Below, piece after piece: positions 1 through 8,333 of a stretch of 64,000 bases of DNA; position 1 is the first letter of the stretch; every line of letters starts with the position of its first letter. The translations under genes were made by a program, and so were the position numbers. This stretch comes from Alphaproteobacteria bacterium GM202ARS2 (GTDB taxonomy: Bacteria > Pseudomonadota > Alphaproteobacteria > GM7ARS4): contig JACONH010000006.1 of NCBI GenBank assembly GCA_014323835.1, forward strand, positions 29,198 through 93,197, given 5' to 3'. The notes under the pieces are model-generated. The model searched no databases, was not told the DNA's origin, and saw nothing but the letters and a program-made list of their open reading frames with translations.

Positions 1-179
1 CGGGGGCTATGGCAGCAGACATCGATTTAGCGAGCCAGCGTCCTGCCGAGTTCGTTTTTGAAAGTCACGTCCAGAAGATGCTACAGGAGATTGAGCAAGA
101 GACTCGTCACTCATCGCCGCCGATACCGCCGCCGAAGGCATCGTCTTCAAAAGAGAGCGCCTTGCGCGACACGGCGTAA
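1..179 (+). CDS. C-terminal end of an unrecognised protein (5' end outside window)
   Basis: An open frame (codons in phase with base 3) enters from the left edge and stops at TAA 177-179, giving about 59 residues. An internal ATG lies at 9. The tail is hydrophilic with a short proline run (SSPPIPPPKASSSK). I do not recognise the family. The reading could be a chance open frame, because 59 codons is short, but the polyproline-plus-lysine segment resembles that of the two larger unknown proteins at 54862 and 63225. Its last 33 bases overlap the end of hpnG on the other strand, a configuration seen at every convergent junction in this window. Confidence 0.4.
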   Translation, partial: GAMAADIDLASQRPAEFVFESHVQKMLQEIEQETRHSSPPIPPPKASSSKESALRDTA

Positions 180-821
180 AGACGCAGAAGCCCGCGCCAT
201 GTGTCGCCACAGGCTGAACACAGCCCCCCAATGGGAAGGGCGCATCACAACGGACATCAGAGCCCCCCAACGATAAGAGCCATCCGCATCGATAATCGTG
301 TAGAGCGTCGACGGGATTTCCGTTGCGACTTCATCGACGACGGCTCGAATAGCCATGAAGGGCACACCTTGTTTGTGTGCGCCGCGGGCGGCGATGTGGC
401 TCTCCATGTCGACACACAGGGCGTTGTGCCTCAGACCGAGTTCTTGCTTGGCTTTGATTCCTGGCACCAGCACGTCGCTGCCCAGCAAGCGTCCCGTCTG
501 CACAAAGGGCAACCCGCGGGTGCGGTCTTGGAGCCTCGCGAGCCAACGGGCATCACTCGCGTATGACGTGCCATCTTGTTGGACGACGCAGCTGGCGAGC
601 ACCACGTCGCCGACCTTGAGATTCTCTTGCAATCCGCCGCACACCCCAAAGCTGAGCAGAGCATCACATTTTTGTGCCAGCAAAGAGCGCACCCCTGCTT
701 GTGCGCCTTCCAGCACTGCCCCGCTAACAGCCAGACACACGTTGTCGGCGTGGCGTCCCAGACAGGGACGTTCTCGAGTGAAACCAATGATGACGCCCGG
801 GTTCTTAAAGGCTTGTGTCAT
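147..821 (-). CDS. hpnG: Hopanoid-associated nucleoside phosphorylase HpnG
   Basis: About 224 residues of a nucleoside-phosphorylase-like protein. In the hopanoid pathway HpnG removes adenine from adenosylhopane to give the ribosyl intermediate of extended hopanoids. Visible family features are an N-terminal IIGFTRER strand, a glycine-rich SFGVCGGL segment near residue 65, the CVDMES motif (nucleoside and ribose binding in this fold) near residue 140, and AIRAVVDEV shortly after. The ATG at 819-821 overlaps the shc stop in a TAATG junction, so translation is probably coupled. It is the last gene of the hopanoid operon. The open frame extends upstream into shc, but homology-like sequence begins only at this ATG. 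HpnH, which makes adenosylhopane, is not in the window. Confidence 0.88.
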   Translation of the reverse strand: MTQAFKNPGVIIGFTRERPCLGRHADNVCLAVSGAVLEGAQAGVRSLLAQKCDALLSFGVCGGLQENLKVGDVVLASCVVQQDGTSYASDARWLARLQDRTRGLPFVQTGRLLGSDVLVPGIKAKQELGLRHNALCVDMESHIAARGAHKQGVPFMAIRAVVDEVATEIPSTLYTIIDADGSYRWGALMSVVMRPSHWGAVFSLWRHMARASASLRRVAQGALF

Positions 822-2728
822 TAGATGCCATAACCCACAAGGCCACGATTGCTTTTGGTTAATCTTTGATAGCGAGCAAGAGCCCAAATCGGAAAATACG
901 CACAATAGCCGTGGTAGCGTAAATAAAAGACTCGAGGAAAGCCTACGGCGGTGTAATGATTCTCCTGCCAGAAGCCATTTTTTTCTCTTGGCGCATCGAT
1001 GAGCCACTGTATGCCTTTTTTGACGTTGTGGCTTTTGGTCTCGCCGGCAGCCATCAGTGCCATGACAGCCCATGCGGTTTGTGACGGGGTGCTGGCTTTG
1101 GCTTCATCGCTGCGGTGTTCGTGCCAATAGCTTGCGCCATCTTCGCCCCATCCGCCATCGCTCCGCTGACGCGCCTTGAGCCACTGGACGGCTTTACGCA
1201 CGTAAGGGCTCGTCATGTCCTCGCCCACAGCCTGCAGAGCCGCCAACGTCGACCACGTGCCATAAATATAGTTGGTGCCCCACCGCCCAAACCACGAGCC
1301 ATCCTTTTCCTGCTCGCCCTTAATATAAGCCAGCCCACGTTTGATGACCTCATCATCCTTCGTATACCCACGCTGGGCAAGAAAACCAAGACAGCGCGCC
1401 GAGACATCCACAGTAGGCGGATCACGCAACGCACCATGGTCAGCAAAAGGTATGTGATCCAGATACCTGTGCATATTATCCGCATCAAAAGCACCCCAGC
1501 CACCATTGCGACTTTGCATGCCAATAATCCAGCGTTCCGCTCGCTTGATACAGGGCTCGAATTCCTCACGGGCACTTCGGTCTAAAGCCATGCCAACCAC
1601 TGCCGTATCATCGACATCGGGATAATAGTCATTTTCATACTGAAATGCCCACCCACCAACGCCAAGATCTTTGCGGCGGTGCGTCCAATCGCCCCTTTGT
1701 TCGAGCACTTCACGTTGACGCAGCCACGTCATCGCCTCGTGCATACGCTTGTCCGTTGCCGGTGTCGACTCGAGAAGACTCAGCAAAGAAAGACCACTAT
1801 CCCAAATCGGCGATACACAGGGCTGACAGTAAGACTCCTTGCCTCTATCAATCACCAAATCATCTATGGCAGTAAGAGCCTCTCGAAACACCTTCGACGG
1901 CTTGTCTTCATACGCCTTAAGAGCCATAACATAATACACCATGGCTGGGAAAATAGCACCCAGCCCATGACGTCCGTTGCGCCTTTGCTCACACCACGTC
2001 ATGGCACGTTTGATAGCGTATCGCCGCAACATCTTTGGAATAAGGGGCTCCAAGACTCGCAACGTTTTATCCGCCGCAAGAAAAAATGCCCCCTGCCAGC
2101 TGCCCCGATGATTGCTGACAGAACAGGCTGAATCATGGTCAGGACTCCTCAGCTCATCGAGATGCACCTTGCGAGGATTCTTGCCACACGGCTTAAAAGC
2201 CATAACCACCAGCAAAGGCATAATGACAGTGCGCGACCAATAGGAAACCTTGCTGAGATGAAACGGCATCCATGACGGCAACAACGTCAGCTCGACCGGC
2301 ATCACCGGCACCGCCCGCCACGGCAACAAGCCGAACAACGCCAAAAATATACGGGTAAAGACATTACAGCGAGCCAACCCGCCGCGGGCAAGAATAGCTT
2401 TGCGGGCTTTTTGCATGTGCGGTGCTTCAATATCATCCCCCAACAGCTTGAGAGCAAAATACGCCTTGACGCTCGAACTGATATCCATCTTGCCATCATG
2501 AAACAGGGGCCAGCCGCCATCATCGCGCGACTGCAAGCGGCGGATACACACACCGATACGCGCCTCCAATTCAGGCTGCACACGCCCAAGATAGTGGTCG
2601 AGAATAATATACTCGGCAGATATGCTAACATCGGCTTCCAACGGAAACACCCAATGCCCATCATCCTTTTGATTATGCCACAAACGTTGAGTCGTTTCCT
2701 GTAAGACAGATTCTAATGTTTCACGCAT
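821..2728 (-). CDS. shc: Squalene-hopene cyclase
   Basis: About 635 residues, the normal length for the family. The enzyme cyclises squalene to hopene at the inner face of the membrane. The catalytic acid motif DVDDTA is visible around residue 372. QW repeats (QxxxGxW-like) recur, for example QSRNGGWGAF, EQEKDGSWFGRW and QRSDGGWGED in the C-terminal half. I chose the ATG at 2728 because AGAGGA lies five bases upstream. The frame also has ATG at 2761 and TTG at 2764, immediately after the hpnE stop, adding up to 12 residues without a good ribosome site. It sits between hpnE and hpnG in one operon. Function is near certain; the start is less so. Confidence 0.95.
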   Translation of the reverse strand: MRETLESVLQETTQRLWHNQKDDGHWVFPLEADVSISAEYIILDHYLGRVQPELEARIGVCIRRLQSRDDGGWPLFHDGKMDISSSVKAYFALKLLGDDIEAPHMQKARKAILARGGLARCNVFTRIFLALFGLLPWRAVPVMPVELTLLPSWMPFHLSKVSYWSRTVIMPLLVVMAFKPCGKNPRKVHLDELRSPDHDSACSVSNHRGSWQGAFFLAADKTLRVLEPLIPKMLRRYAIKRAMTWCEQRRNGRHGLGAIFPAMVYYVMALKAYEDKPSKVFREALTAIDDLVIDRGKESYCQPCVSPIWDSGLSLLSLLESTPATDKRMHEAMTWLRQREVLEQRGDWTHRRKDLGVGGWAFQYENDYYPDVDDTAVVGMALDRSAREEFEPCIKRAERWIIGMQSRNGGWGAFDADNMHRYLDHIPFADHGALRDPPTVDVSARCLGFLAQRGYTKDDEVIKRGLAYIKGEQEKDGSWFGRWGTNYIYGTWSTLAALQAVGEDMTSPYVRKAVQWLKARQRSDGGWGEDGASYWHEHRSDEAKASTPSQTAWAVMALMAAGETKSHNVKKGIQWLIDAPREKNGFWQENHYTAVGFPRVFYLRYHGYCAYFPIWALARYQRLTKSNRGLVGYGI

Positions 2729-2764
2729 GACGTTCCTCTGATGACCGCGTTGTCTCTCCATCAA

Positions 2765-4033
2765 TCAGCCTTTAAGCACGTTGTGTGCCGCGTTCTGTCC
2801 TGAAGCAAGCGCACCCTCGATAGTCGCTGGCAAACCCGTATCCGTCCAATCGCCAGCCAAAAAAAGATTGCCCAACGCCGTAGACGCACCATGACGTCTC
2901 CTCTGATTGGACGGACTTTGCAGAAAAGTCGCCTTCTTCTCACAAATAAACGCATAGGCAGGCACTCTAGCACCATCGAGAGAAAAAGTCAAAGCCACCT
3001 CTCGCCACAACCGCTTTGCCGTCTCTGCCTTATCAGCATACAAGGCGGGCGGTGCCGCACTCACCGTCACCGAGATATGGTCTCGATGAACAAAAATCCA
3101 ATGCCCCACACCCCCCCATAAGCCAATCATCTTATGACGCCCTCTTACATTCGGCGGTGGCGGCGGCAACCCCACACCAAAATGGACGTTAACAATCGCA
3201 CAAGCACCTTCAGGTACACGTCCCGCCAATCCCTCAACCAAGCCCACTGCCGTATCGGGCGGCACCGCAACAATCACCGCGTCCTCCTCATCCACGGGCT
3301 CAGTCTTGTCTGCTAGACACACGCCCTTTATGCGTCCATCCTGTGCCGCCAAAGCCCGCACCCGCTTCGACAGCAAAAGCCTTACCCCCTTCTGTTGCAA
3401 CCATCGAACCGCCGGCGCAACGAACGTTGACGACAAGTTCGTTCTCGGATGACAAGCACGACAGAATCGCCCGCCACGCAAAAGCGTGCGACGCACCATC
3501 GCCCACAACAAACGCGCACTGGCAACATCCGCCGACGCATTCAAAACACTCACCGCCAAAGGCTCAATCAACTTACGAAACAACGGCGTATCAACATCAA
3601 AGCAATCAGCAACCCTATCCTTATCCCGACTAGCAAACAAACGCCATAAAGCAAGGTAATCCCTCGGGCGTATATCAGAAAAACCTCGCCCCATCCACCA
3701 CGGCACCCGACCATCATTGAGACGTAAACTGTGAAAACGTTGCTGTGCCACGTCAAAAAACGTAAAAACGCTTGTCCCATCAATGACGAGTTCCTGTGTC
3801 GCATCTATCGACTCAAGATAGTCGCGCGTATGGTGATTGCCGCTAAGGAGCAGATGACTACCATTATCGATAGTCATACCGAGATTCTTATCGTAGAAAG
3901 AGCGACAACGTCCGCCAAAATGCGGCGCGCCTTCGTAAAGGGTGACGTCTCTGCCCCTTTGTGTCAGATACACCGCCGCCCCTAAGCCCGCCAAGCCACC
4001 ACCGATAATGTGGACACGCCCAGATGATGACAT
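2765..4033 (-). CDS. hpnE: Squalene-forming FAD-dependent desaturase/oxidase HpnE
   Basis: A 422-residue flavoprotein of the phytoene-desaturase type. HpnE converts hydroxysqualene to squalene in the bacterial HpnC-HpnD-HpnE route. The N-terminal dinucleotide-binding signature GGGLAGLGAA at residues 11-20 is followed by an acidic strand end (LYEGAPHFGGR), and a C-terminal FLAGDWTDTGLPATIEGA motif closes the FAD site. The ATG at 4031-4033 overlaps the hpnD stop (TGATG). HpnC is not in this cluster, so hydroxysqualene formation needs an enzyme encoded elsewhere or an HpnD with broader activity. Confidence 0.92.
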   Translation of the reverse strand: MSSSGRVHIIGGGLAGLGAAVYLTQRGRDVTLYEGAPHFGGRCRSFYDKNLGMTIDNGSHLLLSGNHHTRDYLESIDATQELVIDGTSVFTFFDVAQQRFHSLRLNDGRVPWWMGRGFSDIRPRDYLALWRLFASRDKDRVADCFDVDTPLFRKLIEPLAVSVLNASADVASARLLWAMVRRTLLRGGRFCRACHPRTNLSSTFVAPAVRWLQQKGVRLLLSKRVRALAAQDGRIKGVCLADKTEPVDEEDAVIVAVPPDTAVGLVEGLAGRVPEGACAIVNVHFGVGLPPPPPNVRGRHKMIGLWGGVGHWIFVHRDHISVTVSAAPPALYADKAETAKRLWREVALTFSLDGARVPAYAFICEKKATFLQSPSNQRRRHGASTALGNLFLAGDWTDTGLPATIEGALASGQNAAHNVLKG

Positions 4034-4914
4034 CAGCGTAACAGAAAATAGGAGCGCAAAGCAAAAATGAACAACTTCAGCGTGCCCGCTTTCGGCAACG
4101 GAGTCATATCCTGCCAGCCGCGCACCACCAGACGTATCAACAAATCATGATAAACATGGCGCATCATCCGCGCCGGACGCAACGCACGCAGACGACAACG
4201 CTGATAAAACATATCGCTACGAGCAAAAGCCTTCAAAGCAACCGATGCCACATCGTCACAAATAAGCGAGATACGCACACCGCCAGCGAGCACATCTTTT
4301 GGCTTCAACATTTTACCGCCATGTTCCATCATCAGTTCCTTAGGCAGATAGACTCGCCCGCGGGTAGCGTCCTCCGCCAAGTCCCGCAAAATGTTCGTCA
4401 ACTGAAATGCCTCCCCCAAAGCAAGTGCATGGTTCTGTGCCTGCTTCGACGAATCGCCAAAAATAAGAGTCGATAACAAGCCCACCGCACCTGCCACTCG
4501 CCGACAATACAAATGAAGAGTCTTCCAATCAGGCCCACACAAAGGCCCCGATACGTCCATCTCCATACCCTCGATGATGGCAATGAACTCCTCCTTCGGC
4601 AACCCATACGCCCGAATCGGCTTACTCAACATCGTCGTAATGGGGTGCGTGCTTTTGCCCCGATACATGTCTTCGATGCGTTTGCGCCACTCCTGCAACC
4701 CCTTGAGACGCTTAGCCTTCGTTGTATCACTGCTATCGGCAATATCATCCACGTCTCGGCAGAAAGCATACAGAGCATACATGGCATGCCGCCGCTCCAG
4801 CGGTAACATCCGCATGCCCCAATAAAACGAACTGCCCGCGCGGCGCACGCCCTCAATAATATGCTCGTGCGTCTGCTCTGCGCTTTTTTTAATCTTCGAT
4901 GGTTTCTTTTGCAT
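4033..4914 (-). CDS. hpnD: Presqualene diphosphate synthase HpnD (squalene/phytoene synthase family)
   Basis: About 293 residues. HpnD joins two farnesyl diphosphates to presqualene diphosphate. Family motifs are visible: the substrate entry segment AGSSFYWGMRMLP, the first Asp-rich motif in FCRDVDDIAD, the segment YCRRVAGAVG, and the second Asp motif in QLTNILRDLAEDATRGRVYLP. The ATG at 4914 gives an N-terminus close to family length. A GTG at 4947, one base after the ispA stop, would add 11 residues; neither has a strong ribosome site. The neighbour ispA supplies its substrate. HpnD is preferred over HpnC because of the FCRDVDD and LRDLAED context, not by a search. Confidence 0.9.
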   Translation of the reverse strand: MQKKPSKIKKSAEQTHEHIIEGVRRAGSSFYWGMRMLPLERRHAMYALYAFCRDVDDIADSSDTTKAKRLKGLQEWRKRIEDMYRGKSTHPITTMLSKPIRAYGLPKEEFIAIIEGMEMDVSGPLCGPDWKTLHLYCRRVAGAVGLLSTLIFGDSSKQAQNHALALGEAFQLTNILRDLAEDATRGRVYLPKELMMEHGGKMLKPKDVLAGGVRISLICDDVASVALKAFARSDMFYQRCRLRALRPARMMRHVYHDLLIRLVVRGWQDMTPLPKAGTLKLFIFALRSYFLLR

Positions 4915-4948
4915 GTTACTTAAACCTCGCTGATACTTTGCGGGCACC

Positions 4949-5845
4949 TTACTTACGCCTATCTATAATGAATTGGGCGATGTGGCACATGGTCTGTCCC
5001 TTTTTACCAAAACGCGCCATCTGTGCAATAGCCTCATCGATAAGCTCTTGGGCTTTTGCTTTTGCCCCATCCAGTCCAAGCAAAGCCACGAAGGTCGCTT
5101 TAGCGGCATCTTTATCTTTTCCAGCCCTTTTTCCCAGCGTTTTTTCATCGCCCGTCTCATCGAGAATATCATCGGCAATCTGAAAAGCCAAGCCAATGGC
5201 ACGAGCATACGCCTCTAGAGCGCGCCTATCCGCCTGCTTAGCATCCGCAAGGATGCCGCCGCTGACGCAAGAAAAAAAGAGTAACGCACCGGTTTTCATC
5301 TCCTGCATCGAGGTTATCTCGGCAGAAGCAAGCGTGCCATTCTGTGCAACAATATCTGCCATTTGTCCTCCGACCATGCCTTGCGCGCCGCTCTTCCGAG
5401 CAAGGGACTCTATCAGGCGACAACGCACCAGCGCATCAGGATGAGTCTTGTCTTGTGCCAAAATCTCGAAGGCAAGAGTCAACAACGCATCACCAACAAG
5501 AATAGCTGTCGCCTCGTCATAGCGTTTATGACACGTGACCCGCCCCCGCCGCAAATCATCGTCATCCATCGACGGCAAGTCGTCATGCACCAAAGAATAA
5601 CTATGCACCAATTCCACCGCCGCTGCAACCCGCAAAGCATACGCACGAGGCACATCAAACAAAGCCGATGACGACAAAACAAGAAAACCCCGCAAGCCCT
5701 TACCCCCGCCCTCAAGAACATACGCCATCGCCTCATAAAGACGCCTCTCGCCGCCCCCACCCTTCAGCATAGGTGCCACATGCTCACGCATACACTGAAA
5801 CACCGCCGCCGATGAAGACGATAACCCACGCTGCAAGTCAGTCAC
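4949..5845 (-). CDS. ispA: Farnesyl diphosphate synthase (short-chain polyprenyl synthase)
   Basis: About 298 residues. It condenses isopentenyl diphosphate with allylic diphosphates to give farnesyl diphosphate. The first aspartate-rich motif with adjacent acidic residues (VHDDLPSMDDDDLRRG) and the second (FQIADDILDETGD) are both intact. GGKGLRGFLV is the diphosphate-binding segment. The start is GTG at 5843-5845: an AAGGAG ribosome site lies seven bases upstream, and the start falls inside the last codons of xseB (8-base overlap). The xseB-ispA order is standard in Proteobacteria; here hpnD follows directly, so the product is placed next to its hopanoid use. Confidence 0.95.
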   Translation of the reverse strand: MTDLQRGLSSSSAAVFQCMREHVAPMLKGGGGERRLYEAMAYVLEGGGKGLRGFLVLSSSALFDVPRAYALRVAAAVELVHSYSLVHDDLPSMDDDDLRRGRVTCHKRYDEATAILVGDALLTLAFEILAQDKTHPDALVRCRLIESLARKSGAQGMVGGQMADIVAQNGTLASAEITSMQEMKTGALLFFSCVSGGILADAKQADRRALEAYARAIGLAFQIADDILDETGDEKTLGKRAGKDKDAAKATFVALLGLDGAKAKAQELIDEAIAQMARFGKKGQTMCHIAQFIIDRRK

Positions 5846-6128
5846 GTGAACTCTCCTTAGGACGTTCCTCTTCGAAAGGTTCGATAGCCACCACTTTATC
5901 GCCCTGCAAGCGCACCTTATCGATTCGCTCTTTTGCCTGTGCCAGATGCCCACGACAACGATTGACCAACGCAACGCCGCGCTCGTAGGCACCCACCGCA
6001 TCATCGAGCATCACCGTGCCACTCTCTAGTTGTGCCACCACCTCCTCCAAAGCCACCATCGCCTCCTCGAAGGTCATCTCTTGCACCGACTTGCCCGACC
6101 CCCCCGACTCCCTATAATTATCCACCAT
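5838..6128 (-). CDS. xseB: Exodeoxyribonuclease VII small subunit
   Basis: A 96-residue protein with the conserved XseB core: MTFEEAMVALEEVVAQLESG, then LDDAVGAYERG, then a helix of the form GHLAQAKERIDKV. The small subunit assembles with XseA to degrade single-stranded DNA. The start ATG (6126-6128) lies five bases after the stop of the deacetylase gene. An N-terminal stretch (DNYRESGGSGKS) and an acidic C-terminal tail (EPFEEERPKESSRD) flank the core. XseA is not in the window. Confidence 0.92.
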   Translation of the reverse strand: MVDNYRESGGSGKSVQEMTFEEAMVALEEVVAQLESGTVMLDDAVGAYERGVALVNRCRGHLAQAKERIDKVRLQGDKVVAIEPFEEERPKESSRD

Positions 6129-6133
6129 GACGA

Positions 6134-7057
6134 CTACGCCTCCATCAACGCTCTTACATGCGCACCGACACTTTCTGCCAAAGCCTCGACATTGTAACCG
6201 CCTTCCAAAGACGACACAAGCCGACCATGACAGCACGTTCGTGCCAATGCCACCAGCATAGCACTCAAGCGGGCAAAATCATCGGTTTCCACCTGCGTAT
6301 TCGCCAAAGGATCCTGTCGGTGCGCATCGAAGCCTGCCGACACCACAATCAGCTGCGGCATGAAGTCACGCACCTGCACCAACAGACGTTCCCATACCGC
6401 AAGAAACATCGCCCCATCGGTGCCCGCCTTCAGCGGATGATTGATAATGTTGCCCACACCCTTTTCTGACTCGGCACCCGAAAAAGGATACAGCGGCGAT
6501 TCATGAGTCGATACAAATAAAATCCGTGGGTCATGCTCAACAGCCCGCTGCGTGCCGTTGCCATGGTGCACATCAAAATCGAGGATAGCCATACGCGCTA
6601 AGCCATACGCCTCAAGAGCATGATAGGCTGCAACCGCCACATTATTGAACAAGCAAAAGCCCATGGCTTTGTCGGGCTCGGCATGGTGCCCGGGCGGACG
6701 CACAGCACAAAAAGCATTCTCACAGGTGCCGTCCATAACCGCATCCACCGCCAAACACACCGCACCAACGGCATGGCGCGCCGCCAAAACGCTCGATGGC
6801 GCTATCACCGTATCCGAATCAAGAAAATAATGCCCCCTAGTCGGCACAGACGACTCAACATAATCAATATAAGCCCTATCGTGCACAAGACGTAACGTGC
6901 TATCATCCACAGCGGGCGGCTCACGGCGAAGCAACCCAGAAAATGCACGACCCTCTAAAACAGCATGAATTGCCTCAACGCGAGCCTTACATTCTGGATG
7001 ATGCTGACCCGTATCGTGCAATAAAAAGATGGGATGAAAACAATACAGAGTCGTCAC
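6134..7057 (-). CDS. Histone deacetylase family / acetoin utilisation-type deacetylase
   Basis: About 307 residues of a zinc deacetylase of the arginase/deacetylase fold. Conserved blocks are LLHDTGQHHPEC near the N-terminus, RPPGHHAEPDKAMGFC (catalytic histidine pair), LDFDVHHGNGTQ (zinc ligands Asp and His) and SAGFDAH (third zinc ligand). Bacterial members deacetylate acetylated polyamines or proteins; the substrate here cannot be told. The start is a GTG at 7055-7057 with GGAG four bases upstream. A longer frame starts at 7120 but lies in the divergent gene and adds sequence unlike the family. Only one base separates this start from the ATG of the plus-strand gene at 7059, so each promoter must lie inside the other gene. 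Confidence 0.88.
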   Translation of the reverse strand: MTTLYCFHPIFLLHDTGQHHPECKARVEAIHAVLEGRAFSGLLRREPPAVDDSTLRLVHDRAYIDYVESSVPTRGHYFLDSDTVIAPSSVLAARHAVGAVCLAVDAVMDGTCENAFCAVRPPGHHAEPDKAMGFCLFNNVAVAAYHALEAYGLARMAILDFDVHHGNGTQRAVEHDPRILFVSTHESPLYPFSGAESEKGVGNIINHPLKAGTDGAMFLAVWERLLVQVRDFMPQLIVVSAGFDAHRQDPLANTQVETDDFARLSAMLVALARTCCHGRLVSSLEGGYNVEALAESVGAHVRALMEA

Positions 7058-7058
7058 A

Positions 7059-8333
7059 ATGCTCCAGAACCTCGAACGTAGCTTACAACACATAGCGAAG
7101 CAGATACCTTTTGTCCGCACATACGGGCGCGCATATCAGGCGCGGGCTTATGGCTTCCTGCAAGACCTTGTGCCTTTGATCCGCAAGCACGACCGCCTCG
7201 TCTTCTTGGGCACACTCGCAACATTTGTAGCATGGATTACTCTCTTTTCTCAAGAAGAGCGTCCATCGGCGCCCCCTTCCAGTCTCGTCCATGTTGCCGA
7301 AGTGCAACGGCGAAGCGCACAAGAAACCATTTCCTTCCTCGGAACATTCGTCAGTCGCTATAGCGGCGTCATTGCCTCACGCATCGCCGGACCTGTCGAA
7401 AGCATGCCTATCGATGTCGGCGACCGAGTCGCAAAAGGAGACGTCCTTATCCATATTACGCCTCGCCAAATGAAAGCAATGGAACGTCTTGCCGCCGCCC
7501 AAGTCGCCGAAGCCCAAGCAGCCCTGAAAAGCTCAATCTCGAGCCTCGCCCTCAGCCAACGGAAGCTGGGGCGACTCAACGAACTGAAAGGCTCCGCCGC
7601 CTTTTCTTCCGCACGACAAGAAGACGCCCAACTGGAACAGGAACGCATGCAAAGCACTCTCGATGAAGCCGAAGCCCGACTCCTGCGGGCAGAAGCCCAA
7701 CACGAATCCGCAAAACTCGACCTCGAATGGAGCCAACTACAAGCACCCTACAGCGGAGTCATTACCGAAAGACACACCCAAGCCGGCGCTTGGCTCAAAG
7801 TCGGCGACCCCATCGTCTCAATGACCAACGACAGCCACATCGAAATCGAAGTCCACATACCAACACAATACGCCACCAACATCACCGAAGACATGACCCT
7901 CTCTTATGGCAGGGGACAGGCAGGTAACCCCGACTATGCCCGTAACCCAGCGTCTTTGCGTGCTTTGCTCCCGCAAGAAAACAGCCTGACCCGCACCCGC
8001 ACCGCTCGTCTTGTGCCGCAACCCATGCCCGCCCATATCACCGTCGGCGAAACCGTCAACGTCTACGTACCCACAAGCCCAAAAAACGATGCCCTCCTTA
8101 TTCCCAAAGATGCTCTTTTGTTTAACAACAACACCTACATGGTGTTTGTCGTCAATGATAAACAGCAAGCCACCCCCCGCACCATCACCATCGGCGACGC
8201 GCAAGACCAATACTACGAGGTCACCAGTGGCTTACAAGAACATGAGCTGGTTGTTGTGCGCGGCAACGAGCGTCTGCGTCCCGGCCAACCCGTCCACATC
8301 CAAAACACCACCGCCCGCAAAGAGCAACCATGA
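7059..8333 (+). CDS. RND efflux periplasmic adaptor (membrane fusion protein)
   Basis: A 424-residue adaptor. A single membrane anchor (LVFLGTLATFVAWITLF, about residues 48-64) is followed by a first beta/lipoyl half (IASRIAGPVESMPIDVGDRVAKGDVL), a long alpha hairpin rich in Ala, Gln and Glu (about residues 145-225), the second lipoyl half (LQAPYSGVITERHTQAGAWLKVGDPI), and beta-barrel and membrane-proximal domains. The 60-residue N-terminal cytoplasmic and anchor part is longer than usual and somewhat basic. It overlaps the transporter gene by four bases (ATGA) and therefore works with it. No outer-membrane channel (TolC-type) gene lies nearby. Substrate unknown. Confidence 0.9.
   Translation: MLQNLERSLQHIAKQIPFVRTYGRAYQARAYGFLQDLVPLIRKHDRLVFLGTLATFVAWITLFSQEERPSAPPSSLVHVAEVQRRSAQETISFLGTFVSRYSGVIASRIAGPVESMPIDVGDRVAKGDVLIHITPRQMKAMERLAAAQVAEAQAALKSSISSLALSQRKLGRLNELKGSAAFSSARQEDAQLEQERMQSTLDEAEARLLRAEAQHESAKLDLEWSQLQAPYSGVITERHTQAGAWLKVGDPIVSMTNDSHIEIEVHIPTQYATNITEDMTLSYGRGQAGNPDYARNPASLRALLPQENSLTRTRTARLVPQPMPAHITVGETVNVYVPTSPKNDALLIPKDALLFNNNTYMVFVVNDKQQATPRTITIGDAQDQYYEVTSGLQEHELVVVRGNERLRPGQPVHIQNTTARKEQP

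Noticed and set aside
1115..1585. Long open frames antisense to shc and other genes (for example 1115-1585, 9631-9996, 29695-30261)
   Set aside because: They mirror the codon structure of verified genes on the other strand and show no family motifs or ribosome sites.
6129..6236. Longer xseB start within the deacetylase gene
   Set aside because: The extra 36 residues are Cys/Arg-rich read-through; the XseB core begins after ATG 6128.
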